Positions 37,726 through 46,521 of a stretch of 64,000 nucleotides of DNA are shown in pieces (the first letter of the stretch is position 1; the number at the start of each line of letters is the position of its first letter). Location of the stretch: contig SVOA01000001.1 in assembly GCA_015066635.1 (NCBI GenBank), positions 62,001 through 126,000 of the forward strand. The letters are read 5' to 3'. A program made the position numbers and the translations under genes. The notes under the pieces are model-generated. The model was not told the DNA's origin, did not search any database, and saw nothing but the letters and a program-made list of their open reading frames with translations. The DNA is from Oscillospiraceae bacterium (GTDB lineage: Bacteria > Bacillota > Clostridia > Oscillospirales > Acutalibacteraceae).

Positions 37726-38580
37726 ATGAAAGATTTAAACAAATTTACGGCGTTTATGGGTAACAAATTCTCTCCCGTTTTCAGCAAACTTGTCTATAAG
37801 AAAATGAGGAAAAAGCCCATTGAACCCAGAGAATTAAAAAAGGCAAGTCTGCTTACCGACAGAGATTTATCGGACATACAGTTTGTCGCTCACAGAGGTC
37901 TGTCGGGCGTTAATCCCGAGAATACCGCGCCGTCATACCGCGCGGCTGCCGAGCACGGAAAATTCTACGGTATAGAGTGCGACACCTTCCTCTCAAAGGA
38001 CGGCGTATGGATGACTGTTCATGACCCTAATCTCGACTCGCTGTTTTCGGGCGAGGGCGACGTAAGAGATTATACAAAAGCAGAGCTTGAAAGTCTTAAA
38101 ATGATAAGAGGCGCAAATATCGGCAAATTCCTCGACGTTAAAATGTGCACGCTTCAGGAATACGTTGACATCTGCCTTGAACACGGCTGCCGTCCCATAA
38201 TTGAAATCAAGGACAACCGTACCGAGCTTATGTACAACTTTTACGAATTTCTTGTCAAGAACGGCATTACGAGAAACGCAACAATAATTTCGTTTATTAT
38301 CGACGACCTCAAAGTTCTTCACAAAATCGACCCCGAGCTTGATATGTGGTATCTTGTTGACTACCTTACAAACAAGAATATTCAGGCTGCCGTTGACGCG
38401 GGCTGTACGGGTATGGACTTCTCGTCCGTTTTCAACGCCTGCCGTCCCGACTGGATAAAAAAGGTGCTTGATAAAGGTCTTACCGCCGCGTGCTGGACGG
38501 TTGACGACGCAGATTCGCTTGAAGCCATGCTCCGCGCAGGCGTTACGGTTATTACCACAAACTCAATTTTACCCGAATAA
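37726..38580 (+). CDS. Glycerophosphodiester phosphodiesterase
   Basis: A 284-residue GDPD-family enzyme that hydrolyses glycerophosphodiesters to glycerol-3-phosphate. The family motifs are intact: AHRG, PENTAPS, the metal-binding ECD with FLSKDG and TVHDPN, and the C-terminal WTVDDADSLEAML. It has no signal peptide, so the substrate is probably cytosolic. The ATG at 37726 follows AGAGGCGG; in-frame codons upstream run through the promoter. The MBL gene follows after 12 bp. Confidence 0.92.
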   Translation: MKDLNKFTAFMGNKFSPVFSKLVYKKMRKKPIEPRELKKASLLTDRDLSDIQFVAHRGLSGVNPENTAPSYRAAAEHGKFYGIECDTFLSKDGVWMTVHDPNLDSLFSGEGDVRDYTKAELESLKMIRGANIGKFLDVKMCTLQEYVDICLEHGCRPIIEIKDNRTELMYNFYEFLVKNGITRNATIISFIIDDLKVLHKIDPELDMWYLVDYLTNKNIQAAVDAGCTGMDFSSVFNACRPDWIKKVLDKGLTAACWTVDDADSLEAMLRAGVTVITTNSILPE

Positions 38581-38592
38581 AAGAGGTTATTT

Positions 38593-39384
38593 ATGGCAAA
38601 ATTCTGTCCGCTTTTTTCTTCTTCCGGCGGAAATGCGATATACATAGGCAGCGGCGAGGACGGCATACTTATTGATGTCGGAATGAACTGCAAACGCACT
38701 GAACTTGCTCTTTACGGTATAGGCGTTGACCCCGATTCCGTAAAGGCGGTGTTTGTAACTCACGAGCACTCCGATCATATCGGAGGCTTAAAGGTCTTTG
38801 CCGCCAAGCACAATATCCCCGTTTATGCAACGGAGGGCACGCTTGACGCACTGACTCAGAGAGATTACATAAAGCCCGAAACCGAGATAAACACGGTCAG
38901 CTTTGACGGCAATGAAATTTCCTCACTGCTGGTAAAGCCCTTCAGGACCTCTCATGACGCAAAGGAAAGCTGCGGCTATGTTGTTCTGACACCGGACGGC
39001 AGAAAAATTGCCGTATGCACCGACCTCGGCACGGTTACCGACGAGGTTGAAAGCGCTGTATCCGGCTGTGACCTCGTTCTGCTCGAATCAAATCACGATG
39101 TCCGTATGCTCGAAAACGGGCCGTACCCTTATCCTCTGATTCAGAGAATCAAGAGCGACAAGGGACATCTTTCAAACGACTCCTGCTCCGAGCTTGCGGT
39201 AAAGCTCATAAAAAGCGGTACGACGAGACTGATTCTCGGACATCTCAGCGAGAGAAACAATTTCCCCGAGCTTGCATATACCACAACCTACTCAGCGCTT
39301 GACACGGCAGGCGCCAAAGAGGACAGCGACTATATACTCAAGGTTGCAAAGCCCGTATGGGACGGAAAGGCGCTGATGCTATGA
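38593..39384 (+). CDS. walJ: Metallo-beta-lactamase-fold hydrolase, WalJ/YycJ type
   Basis: A 263-residue MBL-fold protein with the metal motif THEHSDHIGG and the H/D residues of RTSHDAKESCG and CTDLGT, and the downstream LLESNHD. It matches YycJ/WalJ, a nuclease-like protein linked in Firmicutes to chromosome maintenance and cell-wall control (in the WalRK operon). Here it is away from walRK and precedes rlmH, the next gene also found in that operon of other Firmicutes. Confidence 0.85.
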   Translation: MAKFCPLFSSSGGNAIYIGSGEDGILIDVGMNCKRTELALYGIGVDPDSVKAVFVTHEHSDHIGGLKVFAAKHNIPVYATEGTLDALTQRDYIKPETEINTVSFDGNEISSLLVKPFRTSHDAKESCGYVVLTPDGRKIAVCTDLGTVTDEVESAVSGCDLVLLESNHDVRMLENGPYPYPLIQRIKSDKGHLSNDSCSELAVKLIKSGTTRLILGHLSERNNFPELAYTTTYSALDTAGAKEDSDYILKVAKPVWDGKALML

Positions 39385-39863
39385 TAAACATAACGGTTAT
39401 CGCCCTCGGAAAGCTGAAAGAAAAATATATGCAGGACTTCTCCGCAGAGTATGTTAAACGGCTGAGCGCATACTGTAATCTGAATATTGTCGAGCTGACT
39501 CCCAAAGCGCTTCCCGACAGTCCTTCGGCGGCGGAAATTGAAGCCGCATTAAAAAACGAAGGCGAAATGATAAAAAAGAAAATTCCCTCGGGAGCGTATG
39601 TTTTTTCAATGTGCATTGAAGGCAGACAGATGCCGAGCGAAGCGTTTAGTCAAAATTTGTCTAAACTGTCCGTTCAGGGAAAAAGCAGTGTTGTTTTTAT
39701 ACTCGGAAGCTCCTTCGGACTGTCGGAGGAAATCAAAAAACTCTCCGATTTCAAATTCTCAATGTCCGAAATGACATTCCCGCATCAGATGGCAAGAGTT
39801 ATGCTCCTTGAACAGCTTTACAGAGCGTTTCAGATTCAGTCAGGCGGAAAATATCATAAATAA
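39381..39863 (+). CDS. rlmH: 23S rRNA (pseudouridine-1915-N3) methyltransferase
   Basis: A 160-residue SPOUT-fold enzyme that methylates pseudouridine 1915 in helix 69 of 23S rRNA. The knot signature is visible in FILGSSFGLS and the C-terminal LLEQLYRAFQIQSGGKYHK. The ATG at 39381 overlaps the walJ stop (ATGA). The walJ-rlmH order follows the usual walRKHIJ-rlmH region of Firmicutes. Confidence 0.95.
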   Translation: MINITVIALGKLKEKYMQDFSAEYVKRLSAYCNLNIVELTPKALPDSPSAAEIEAALKNEGEMIKKKIPSGAYVFSMCIEGRQMPSEAFSQNLSKLSVQGKSSVVFILGSSFGLSEEIKKLSDFKFSMSEMTFPHQMARVMLLEQLYRAFQIQSGGKYHK

Positions 39864-39900
39864 TTGGCTGATTTAAGCAAAATATTAAAAAATTAACCGC

Positions 39901-39930
39901 AGGGGCGACCGCCGGTCGCCCCTGTTCTTT
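39901..39930 (+). terminator. Terminator after rlmH with a perfect 10-bp hairpin
   Basis: AGGGGCGACC and GGTCGCCCCT pair perfectly around a three-base loop, followed by TGTTCTTTTC. The high G+C content against A/T-rich flanks suggests a mobile or repeated element of the small palindromic type, but only one copy is visible here. Confidence 0.7.
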
Positions 39931-39942
39931 TCAGCCCCTATG

Positions 39943-39975
39943 AAAAGAGCCCTCTTTTTCAAGAGGGTTCTTTTT
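39943..39975 (-). terminator. Terminator of the LRR-SLH gene
   Basis: AGAGCCCTCTT and AAGAGGGTTCT form an 11-bp stem with one wobble pair, flanked by A and T runs on both sides, so it can also act for the opposite strand. Confidence 0.85.
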
Positions 39976-39988
39976 ATTGTAATTCAGC

Positions 39989-41989
39989 TTATGCGTTAAA
40001 CATACCGTTTAAGTCCATACGCATAATGATTGAAGCTATCTGCGCTCTTACCGCCGAGCCCTTGGGAGCAACGGTACCGTCCTGCATACCTGTTATAACG
40101 TTATTCTGTACCGCCCACGCCAGAGGTGTTTTTGCAAAGTCGCTTATATTTCCCTTATCGGGGAATTTTGCGAGCGTTGCGTCAACATTATCGACACCGG
40201 GAGAGCGCATATATCTGTAAAGTATTGTCGCAACCTGTTCTCTCGTTATCGGGTCGCCTACACCGAATTTACCGTTCTGATAGCCGGCAATAATTCCTTT
40301 ATCAACCGCCCAGGCAACCGCTTTGCCGTAATAAGCGCTCATCTGAACGTCTGTGAGCTTACACGAGGTATAGCCCGACAAATCTGCACCGGCTATGTTG
40401 GCAAGGATAACTACAAAGTCCTGACGCTGAAGATTATCCGCAGGTCCGAAATATCCGTTCTGATAGCCGTGAACAAAGCCCTTGTCGGCGCAGTACATTA
40501 CCGCGTCATAGTACCATGAGCCCTTTTTGACATCGGGGAAACGCAGTTTACTGTTGCCGAGTGAAACAAATTCTATACCATTTTCGTTTGCAAAGTCCTC
40601 TGCGGGAGAGAATCTGTATCCGTAAACCTTTTTGAGCGCGGGACAGTTATTAAAAGCAAGGTTGCCTATAACATCCACGCTGTCGGGAATCAAAATGCTC
40701 TGAAGCGCTATACAGCTCTCAAAACAGGAAGCCCTGATTTCGGTCATACCCTCCGGAAGTTCGACGCTGACAAGCTTCTGACAGAAGTAAAATGCAAACT
40801 CGCCGATATTCTGTACGGACTCGGGAATTGAAATACTTGCGAGTTCCTTGCATCCGCTGAAAGCGCTCGTCGCGACCGTGCGTGTTCCGTCCTTAATATC
40901 GTGCGCGGTAACCGTATTTTTTGCCTTGATAAGGCAGTCGCCTATATACAGCACCCCGTTTTCCCAGTTATCTTCGTTATCAAAGTAAGCGGTTGACATA
41001 AACGCGCTGTTTTCAATGCCTTTTACTCCGCTTCCCATTGTGATATTCTCAAGCGACGTACAGTTAAGGAAGGCAAAAATACCTATCCTCTCCGTGCTGT
41101 CGGGAATAACAACCGAAGTAAGAAAACTGTTTCCTCTGAAGGCATTGTCCGCAATTTCCTTTACCCCGTCGGGCAGAGCGTATTCGGCATCCTCTTTTCC
41201 CGCAGGATAAATCAGTATGCCCGACAAATCCTTTGTAAAAACAACGCCGTCAACGGAGCAGTAATTCTCGTTACCGCTGCCGACAAAAATGCTCTTTAAC
41301 GCCGGGAGCGAGCCGACTGCATTCCAGAAAAGATGGGTAACGCTGTCGGGAATTTCTATGCTTTCAAGCCTGTTGCAACCGCTGAAAGCGGAAAAAGCCA
41401 GATTTAACGTACCGTCCTTAACGGTAAAATCAGTTACATTGCCTACCCGGATAAGATGGTGTCCTATATAAAGTCCGCCGTCCTCCCAGTTGCTGTTTGA
41501 CTTGTAAAAAGCTGTGTCGGTAAATGACCTTGCGCCTATGGAGGTTAAACTGTCGGGGAAGGTAAATGAGGCAAGCGCTCCGCAGCCCTTGAAGCACTCG
41601 CTGCCTATGCTTTTGACACCGTCTTTAAGGGTAAGCTTTGTCAGCGCGGTGCAGGACTCAAAGGCGTTTGAGTCTATAAGCGTTATACTGCCGGGTACGG
41701 TAACTTCGGTCAGCTTTGAATTCTTATAAAATGCGTGTTCTCCTATTGATACAACGGTATGTCCGTCAACCGTTGCGGGAACGGTTAACTTTGTCGTGTC
41801 CGTATTGAGATAAGCCGCCTTATAAAGTTCTCCGCTGTAAATGGAAGCCGTGCCATCGTCAAAAAGCTGATATTTCCAGTTTCCGTCGGCGCTTTTCTTT
41901 ATTACGGTTTTTGCGCTCAGCGGTAACGAGAAAACAGTTATCGCCATAATAATCGCAAGAACCAATGCCGTTATTTTCTTTATTTTCAT
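39989..41989 (-). CDS. Secreted leucine-rich repeat protein with three SLH domains
   Basis: A 666-residue surface protein. The N-terminal signal peptide (ITALVLAIIMAITVFSLPLSA) is followed by a BspA-type leucine-rich repeat array of about 18 repeats (motifs such as SIGEHAFYKNSKLTEVTVP and LTSVVIPDSTERIGIFAFLNC) to about residue 480, and then three S-layer homology domains (VKKGSWYYDAV, MSAYYGKAVAW and DFAKTPLAWAV as starts) that should bind secondary cell-wall polymer. LRR-SLH proteins act in adhesion or as surface scaffolds; the ligand is unknown. The ATG at 41989 is preceded by AAGGAAG. It diverges from malQ. Confidence 0.88.
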   Translation of the reverse strand: MKIKKITALVLAIIMAITVFSLPLSAKTVIKKSADGNWKYQLFDDGTASIYSGELYKAAYLNTDTTKLTVPATVDGHTVVSIGEHAFYKNSKLTEVTVPGSITLIDSNAFESCTALTKLTLKDGVKSIGSECFKGCGALASFTFPDSLTSIGARSFTDTAFYKSNSNWEDGGLYIGHHLIRVGNVTDFTVKDGTLNLAFSAFSGCNRLESIEIPDSVTHLFWNAVGSLPALKSIFVGSGNENYCSVDGVVFTKDLSGILIYPAGKEDAEYALPDGVKEIADNAFRGNSFLTSVVIPDSTERIGIFAFLNCTSLENITMGSGVKGIENSAFMSTAYFDNEDNWENGVLYIGDCLIKAKNTVTAHDIKDGTRTVATSAFSGCKELASISIPESVQNIGEFAFYFCQKLVSVELPEGMTEIRASCFESCIALQSILIPDSVDVIGNLAFNNCPALKKVYGYRFSPAEDFANENGIEFVSLGNSKLRFPDVKKGSWYYDAVMYCADKGFVHGYQNGYFGPADNLQRQDFVVILANIAGADLSGYTSCKLTDVQMSAYYGKAVAWAVDKGIIAGYQNGKFGVGDPITREQVATILYRYMRSPGVDNVDATLAKFPDKGNISDFAKTPLAWAVQNNVITGMQDGTVAPKGSAVRAQIASIIMRMDLNGMFNA

Positions 41990-42033
41990 ATACATCTTCC
42001 TTTTAATGATGAATAATATTTTTTCACATTTCA

Positions 42034-42062
42034 ATTATACTTGTTCGGCGCAAAAATATCAA
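42034..42062 (-). promoter_or_regulatory. Promoter of the LRR-SLH gene
   Basis: TTGATA and TATAAT are separated by 17 bp on the minus strand, 45 bp upstream of the start codon. The -35 lies next to the palindrome at 42063-42079. Confidence 0.75.
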
Positions 42063-42079
42063 CAAGAAATTATTTCTTG
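42063..42079. repeat. Perfect palindrome between two divergent promoters
   Basis: CAAGAAAT and ATTTCTTG are exact inverted copies around a single central T. The site sits directly between the -35 elements of the LRR-SLH and malQ promoters and overlaps the malQ -35 by three bases. A repressor or activator bound here would affect both. The binding protein is unknown. Confidence 0.7.
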
Positions 42080-42105
42080 AAGTTTTTATTAAGATAGAGT
42101 ATGAT
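42077..42105 (+). promoter_or_regulatory. Promoter of malQ
   Basis: TTGAAG and TATGAT are separated by 17 bp, 31 bp upstream of the malQ ATG. The first three bases of the -35 are part of the palindrome. Confidence 0.7.
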
Positions 42106-42136
42106 AATAAAGTATATTAGACGAGGGGAGTTATTT

Positions 42137-43639
42137 ATGCTCAATACAAGAGCCTCGGGTGTGCTTATGCACCTGAGCTGCATACCGTCGCGCTACGGAG
42201 TAGGCGTTATGGGAGACGAAACAAAGGAGTTTATAGACAAAATTGCCGATATGGGCTTTTCCTACTGGCAGGTTCTGCCCCTGAATCCTCCCGATTTTTA
42301 CGGTTCGCCGTACACTTCAAACGAAGTTTTTGCTATTTCGCATATGTTTATCTCTCCCGATGAGCTTGTAAAATCGGGATATGTAAACGAAGCGGATACG
42401 GAGCGCTCCGTTTATTACGGCTCGCCCTACACGGCAGATTACGAATTTGCGTATAACAGCAGACTTAAACTGCTTAAAAAAGCTTTTTCGGCGATAGATG
42501 AAAAGACAAAAAAGGAAGTCAAAGAATTCACCCGTGAAAACGGCTGGTGCGAAGCATATTCCCTCTACTGCGCGGCAAAGGAGCTTTCCGGTAACAAGCC
42601 GTGGTGGGAGTGGGACAAAAAATTCGCAAAATACGAAGACTGCCTTAAAAACAGGGCAGAGCTTGAGCAGCTTGCCTCATTTTACACCTTCGTTCAGTAC
42701 ACGGCATTCCGTCAGTGGCGTGAAATCAAGCTCTATGCCAATGACAGAGGAGTAAAGATTCTCGGCGATATGCCGATTTATGTCTCTATGGACAGTGCAG
42801 ATGTCTGGAGTAACAGACGCCTGTTTGAAATAAACGAAAAAACCTTTGCCCAAAAAAGAGTTGCCGGCGTTCCTCCCGATTACTTTTCGGCTGACGGTCA
42901 GCTTTGGGGAAACCCTCTGTATGACTGGAAGGAAATGGAAAAGGACGGTTTTGACTGGTGGATAAAGAGGCTTAAAGCATCGCTTAAAATCTTTGACACC
43001 GTCAGAATTGACCACTTCAGAGCGTTTGCCTCTTACTGGGCTGTCCCTGCAGAGTCAGAAACGGCAAAAAACGGCGAGTGGGTCAAGGGCCCCGGTATGA
43101 AACTCTTTAACGCCGTAAAGAAGGAGCTCGGAGATTTGCCGATAGTTGCCGAGGACCTCGGCACCTTCGGGGAGGACGTTGTAAAGCTTCTTGAGGATAC
43201 GGGCTTCCCCGGTATGAGGGTAATACAGTTTGGCTTTGACCCGAACTGCGACAGCACGCATCTGCCTCACAATTATCCGAAGAATTCGATAGCCTATGTC
43301 GGCACTCACGATAACACGACTATACTTGCGTGGCTCTGGGAAGCGGACGAAAACAGCAGACGCTTTGCTCTTGACTACTGCTCGTTCAAGGGAGATAACT
43401 GGGGCGAGGGCGGCTTTCACAGTCCTTCCTGCCGTGCGGTTACGGAAACGGTATGGCGCAGTCCTTCGCTCATAAGCGTTATTTCCTTTCAGGATATGTG
43501 CGGCTTCGGCTCGGATGCGAGAATGAACGTTCCCGGCAGAGCATTCGGCAACTGGCAATTCCGTACCACAATGGACACGGTTAATCAGATAGACGCCGAA
43601 TATTTCAGAAAAATCAACAGACTTTACAAACGCAAATAA
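42137..43639 (+). CDS. malQ: 4-alpha-glucanotransferase
   Basis: A GH77 enzyme of 500 residues that transfers alpha-1,4-glucan segments in maltodextrin or starch use. It has GVMGDETKEFIDKIADMG, WQVLPLNPP, the ILGDMPIYVSMDSADVWSNR core, DTVRIDHFRAF with the catalytic aspartate, and VAEDLG with the acid/base glutamate, then GTHDNTT. The ATG at 42137 follows GAGGGGAG; an in-frame ATG further upstream (42101) lies over the -10. No other amylolytic gene is adjacent. Confidence 0.95.
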   Translation: MLNTRASGVLMHLSCIPSRYGVGVMGDETKEFIDKIADMGFSYWQVLPLNPPDFYGSPYTSNEVFAISHMFISPDELVKSGYVNEADTERSVYYGSPYTADYEFAYNSRLKLLKKAFSAIDEKTKKEVKEFTRENGWCEAYSLYCAAKELSGNKPWWEWDKKFAKYEDCLKNRAELEQLASFYTFVQYTAFRQWREIKLYANDRGVKILGDMPIYVSMDSADVWSNRRLFEINEKTFAQKRVAGVPPDYFSADGQLWGNPLYDWKEMEKDGFDWWIKRLKASLKIFDTVRIDHFRAFASYWAVPAESETAKNGEWVKGPGMKLFNAVKKELGDLPIVAEDLGTFGEDVVKLLEDTGFPGMRVIQFGFDPNCDSTHLPHNYPKNSIAYVGTHDNTTILAWLWEADENSRRFALDYCSFKGDNWGEGGFHSPSCRAVTETVWRSPSLISVISFQDMCGFGSDARMNVPGRAFGNWQFRTTMDTVNQIDAEYFRKINRLYKRK

Positions 43640-43652
43640 ACCCTGACAAACC

Positions 43653-43690
43653 AAAAGACCCGCTTCGTTAAGAAGCAGGTCTTTTATTAT
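43653..43690. terminator. Bidirectional terminator after malQ
   Basis: AAAAGACC and GGTCTTTT with GCTTC and GAAGC form a stem of about 13 pairs with one mismatch, ending in TTTTATTAT. It serves malQ and the convergent dockerin gene. Confidence 0.85.
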
Positions 43691-43700
43691 ACCTGTCCGA

Positions 43701-45353
43701 TTATGCCATAGCGGCTATTGCCTGAAGCGCAAGCTTTGCGTCAAGTATTTTAACCGCGTTGTCTCCGTTCATATCGGCTGCAATCTTCTGGTCAGCCGTA
43801 AGCGTACCCGGCTTTGCAACCTCGCGCAAAATGAGTTTGGCGTCTGTTATTGTCAGGAACCCGTTGCCGTCAACATCGCCGAGAAGCGAAAGCGGGGTAA
43901 GTTCCTTTGCCGATGTGTTATACTGCATAAACTGAGGATATTTCGGATTCGAGTGAATATCGGTGTCAGCGGGAGCAGTAAGTATCCACTGATAGAACAT
44001 ACCGTTATCCTTTGATGAGGAGTTGCTGAAGCCGACGTGCTGCTCATCCTTAATGAACCATGTGTTGTCGGGAAGATAGCAGGTGCTTGCATCTATCATC
44101 TTATCCGAGGAAACATACTCAGAGGGCTGCTTGATTTCAAGCGTCTTACCGAGGTCTGCCGCAGTAGCGTAACCGCTGGTATGAATTGTTTCAATAACCT
44201 GGTCGCCCATAAGGTTTGACGAGGGGGATACGGGAGGCATCTGCATATTGTAATTTGAAACAACCGCAACGCATACTCCGTCTTTTTTAGCGTTATTGAG
44301 AAGCTTGCCTATATTTGCCTGAACTTCATGATAGGCGTCGATTTTTGTTTTGAGAGTTGCAAGCTCATCCTTTGTTGCGTCCGCCATACGGGGAATAAGG
44401 AATTTCTTTGCGCCGTCATAGTAGTTCTGGGGGACAAATGCCCACATACCCGTATTGTATCCGAAATTCGGTATAATGCACTCGGTGTAAAGTCTGTCCT
44501 TCTCATATTTGATAAGGTCGTCAACTACGGGCATAAGCTTTGTAAGTATCTGCGTTTTTTCAATAGTGTCGCTGAGAGTCGAATCGCCCATTGACTGAGT
44601 AATTATTCTGTAAAGTCCCTGCTCGTCGATTTCAACGTTGCCGTTGAACATCTGACCGACATATTCGAGACCCGTAAACGCAGAGGAAATCATTGTGATA
44701 TTGCTTATATCGTCATAGCCGTACTTTGTAAGGTAGCAAGCCATAACGATACCGCCCATACTGATACCCGAAATGGAAACCTTGTCATGACCGCTGGTCT
44801 TTTTGATATTCTCGACATACTCGTGAATCTCATCGGCAAGAATCATGGGGTCAACTCTCCAGTCAAGACCGTAAACCCAGACATGGTCTCTGCCGACAGC
44901 GTCGCAGACAGCGTCAACGATTTCGTTGTCAAATACCTCTCTGACGTGAGCGTAGTCATAGTCCGAAACAGGGCCTGTGAACTGGTCAACGAGCTTAACG
45001 TCGTCATTGACGGGTGTGCCGTCGGGAGCAACGCTGATATCATAAAGCACGTTATTTATTATCGGGATAACCTCGTCGCAGAACTTGTCGAAATCTCCCC
45101 TGTTTCTGCTTGAAGCAAGGAGCGTTGCAAGGGGCGAAACAGCCTTTGTAATTGCGTCAACAAGAAGTCCCGTGTCGGGAATCCACGCCATCTTGCCTGT
45201 GCTTGTGTTAATGAACTTATACTGTGAAAAGCCCGAAATAACAAGTATCGGGTTCTTACCGCAGTCGCAAGTCTTTGTCTCAGCGAAGCAAGGAAGCATA
45301 CAGCCGAGCATAAGAACTGCCGCCATAACAATACTTAATATCTTTTTTGACAT
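43701..45353 (-). CDS. Secreted alpha/beta-hydrolase-like protein with C-terminal dockerin
   Basis: A 550-residue secreted protein. After the signal peptide (ILSIVMAAVLMLGCMLPCFAE) comes an alpha/beta-hydrolase-type region with the nucleophile elbow GISMGG near residue 200, suggesting an esterase or lipase-like activity. The last 61 residues are a type I dockerin: two calcium-binding loops (GDVDGNGFLTITDAK and ADMNGDNAVKILDAK), each followed by an ILR or LALQ helix. Such dockerins attach enzymes to cohesins of cellulosome-type complexes or surface scaffoldins. The start at 45353 is preceded by GGGAGG; an in-frame start 75 nt earlier would precede the signal peptide with unlikely residues. Confidence 0.85.
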   Translation of the reverse strand: MSKKILSIVMAAVLMLGCMLPCFAETKTCDCGKNPILVISGFSQYKFINTSTGKMAWIPDTGLLVDAITKAVSPLATLLASSRNRGDFDKFCDEVIPIINNVLYDISVAPDGTPVNDDVKLVDQFTGPVSDYDYAHVREVFDNEIVDAVCDAVGRDHVWVYGLDWRVDPMILADEIHEYVENIKKTSGHDKVSISGISMGGIVMACYLTKYGYDDISNITMISSAFTGLEYVGQMFNGNVEIDEQGLYRIITQSMGDSTLSDTIEKTQILTKLMPVVDDLIKYEKDRLYTECIIPNFGYNTGMWAFVPQNYYDGAKKFLIPRMADATKDELATLKTKIDAYHEVQANIGKLLNNAKKDGVCVAVVSNYNMQMPPVSPSSNLMGDQVIETIHTSGYATAADLGKTLEIKQPSEYVSSDKMIDASTCYLPDNTWFIKDEQHVGFSNSSSKDNGMFYQWILTAPADTDIHSNPKYPQFMQYNTSAKELTPLSLLGDVDGNGFLTITDAKLILREVAKPGTLTADQKIAADMNGDNAVKILDAKLALQAIAAMA

Positions 45354-45387
45354 TTTGATAAACCTCCCAATAACTATGGTCGGTATA

Positions 45388-45416
45388 ATTGTATCACAAT
45401 AAATGTCAAAAATCAA
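45388..45416 (-). promoter_or_regulatory. Promoter of the dockerin gene
   Basis: TTGATT and TACAAT separated by 17 bp with an extended TGA -10 element, on the minus strand, about 35 bp before the start codon. Confidence 0.75.
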
Positions 45417-45433
45417 CGGACAACTCAAAAAAC

Positions 45434-46369
45434 TTAAAACGGCGAAACGGTAAAGTCCGTATATATTTTTCTGGACGAATTTTCGGGAGAATACTGCCAG
45501 AAATCAAGGTGTCCGCAGGAGACAAAATACTTCGTTTTCTTTCTGAAAATGTGCTCATCCGTGTCAACGATTATCAGCTTGATTTTCATTTTTGACGGAT
45601 TGATGCTTTTGATAAAAACGCTTGCGCTCCTGCCTGCCGACGCCTCAGGAACATACTCCGCAAGTCCCGCCAGATTAGGCATAAGCTCGACAAAAACCCC
45701 GTAGCTTTCAACCGAGCGAATAATACCCGTTACGGTTTCCCCTTCGCTGAAAAGCGCGGCGTTTTCCTCCCAGCTGCCGAGTAATTCCTTATGGCTGAGG
45801 GTAATTCTGCCGTCCGCATCAATGCACCTGACGGCGCATTTTATATCGTCCCCCGTCTTAAATCTTGCCGACGGGTCGGGGATTCGCGAGACGGAAATAC
45901 TGTCTATCGGAAGCAGGGCGTTTATCCCCGCGCCAATATCGCAGAACGCTCCGAAGGGCTCAAGGTGTGTTATTCTCGCGTCAATAATGTCCCCGGGTAC
46001 AAGCTGTGAGATATAATTCTCCCTGCACTCTTTCTGTCTTTTTGTCCTTGACAGGATTGCCGTTATTTCCCCCGTTTCCTCGGTTACAAGGTCGGTTATG
46101 TAAAAGCCCGTAAGCTTGTTAACTCTCGAGATTATTGCTATATCCTTCTGAGTGCCTTCCCTTATTCCCTCGGCGCACTCCTCATACGGCATAAAACCTC
46201 TTACCGCACCGAAGCGGAAGTGCAGATTGTGTCCGCTGTCGCACATCACGGCTCTTGCCTCAAGACAGCGCCCGTCCCTGTACGCCTGTATTATGAATTT
46301 CTCGTCCTGCATTTTTACGCCGAGTCTGTCTTTTTCAAAAAGCAGTCCCTCGGGCAAATATTTATCCAT
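45434..46369 (-). CDS. S1-domain RNA-binding protein
   Basis: A 311-residue protein with three OB-fold S1-type domains. Two are clear: GDIIDARITHLEPFGAFCDIGAGINALLPI (about residues 150-220, broken here by natural changes) and GETVTGIIRSVESYGVFVELMPNLAGLAEYV (about 230-290). The N-terminal part (FRFGAVRGFMPYEEC) is a third, more divergent one. Proteins of this type act on mRNA or ribosomes; the role here is unknown. The ATG at 46369 follows AGGTGAT; an earlier start at 46489 would reach into the opposite gene's promoter. It diverges from DUF951-prfA. Confidence 0.78.
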   Translation of the reverse strand: MDKYLPEGLLFEKDRLGVKMQDEKFIIQAYRDGRCLEARAVMCDSGHNLHFRFGAVRGFMPYEECAEGIREGTQKDIAIISRVNKLTGFYITDLVTEETGEITAILSRTKRQKECRENYISQLVPGDIIDARITHLEPFGAFCDIGAGINALLPIDSISVSRIPDPSARFKTGDDIKCAVRCIDADGRITLSHKELLGSWEENAALFSEGETVTGIIRSVESYGVFVELMPNLAGLAEYVPEASAGRSASVFIKSINPSKMKIKLIIVDTDEHIFRKKTKYFVSCGHLDFWQYSPENSSRKIYTDFTVSPF

Positions 46370-46484
46370 AATCATCACCTGTTTTTCTGTCTGTTTTGGG
46401 GGTATTAAAAATATATGCCGCAAATGTTTATTTGAGAATAGCAGACGTGCAAAATTCGGTGTTTTATTTTCCGTAATAATGTGG

Positions 46485-46490
46485 TACAAT
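46485..46490 (+). promoter_or_regulatory. Probable -10 element for the DUF951-prfA operon
   Basis: TACAAT preceded by TGTGG (extended -10), 32 bp upstream of the DUF951 start codon. The -35 at optimum distance (TTTTAT) is poor, so the element may need the extended -10. Confidence 0.45.
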
Positions 46491-46521
46491 ATAATGTAAT
46501 ATGTATCGGAGGGATAATAAT

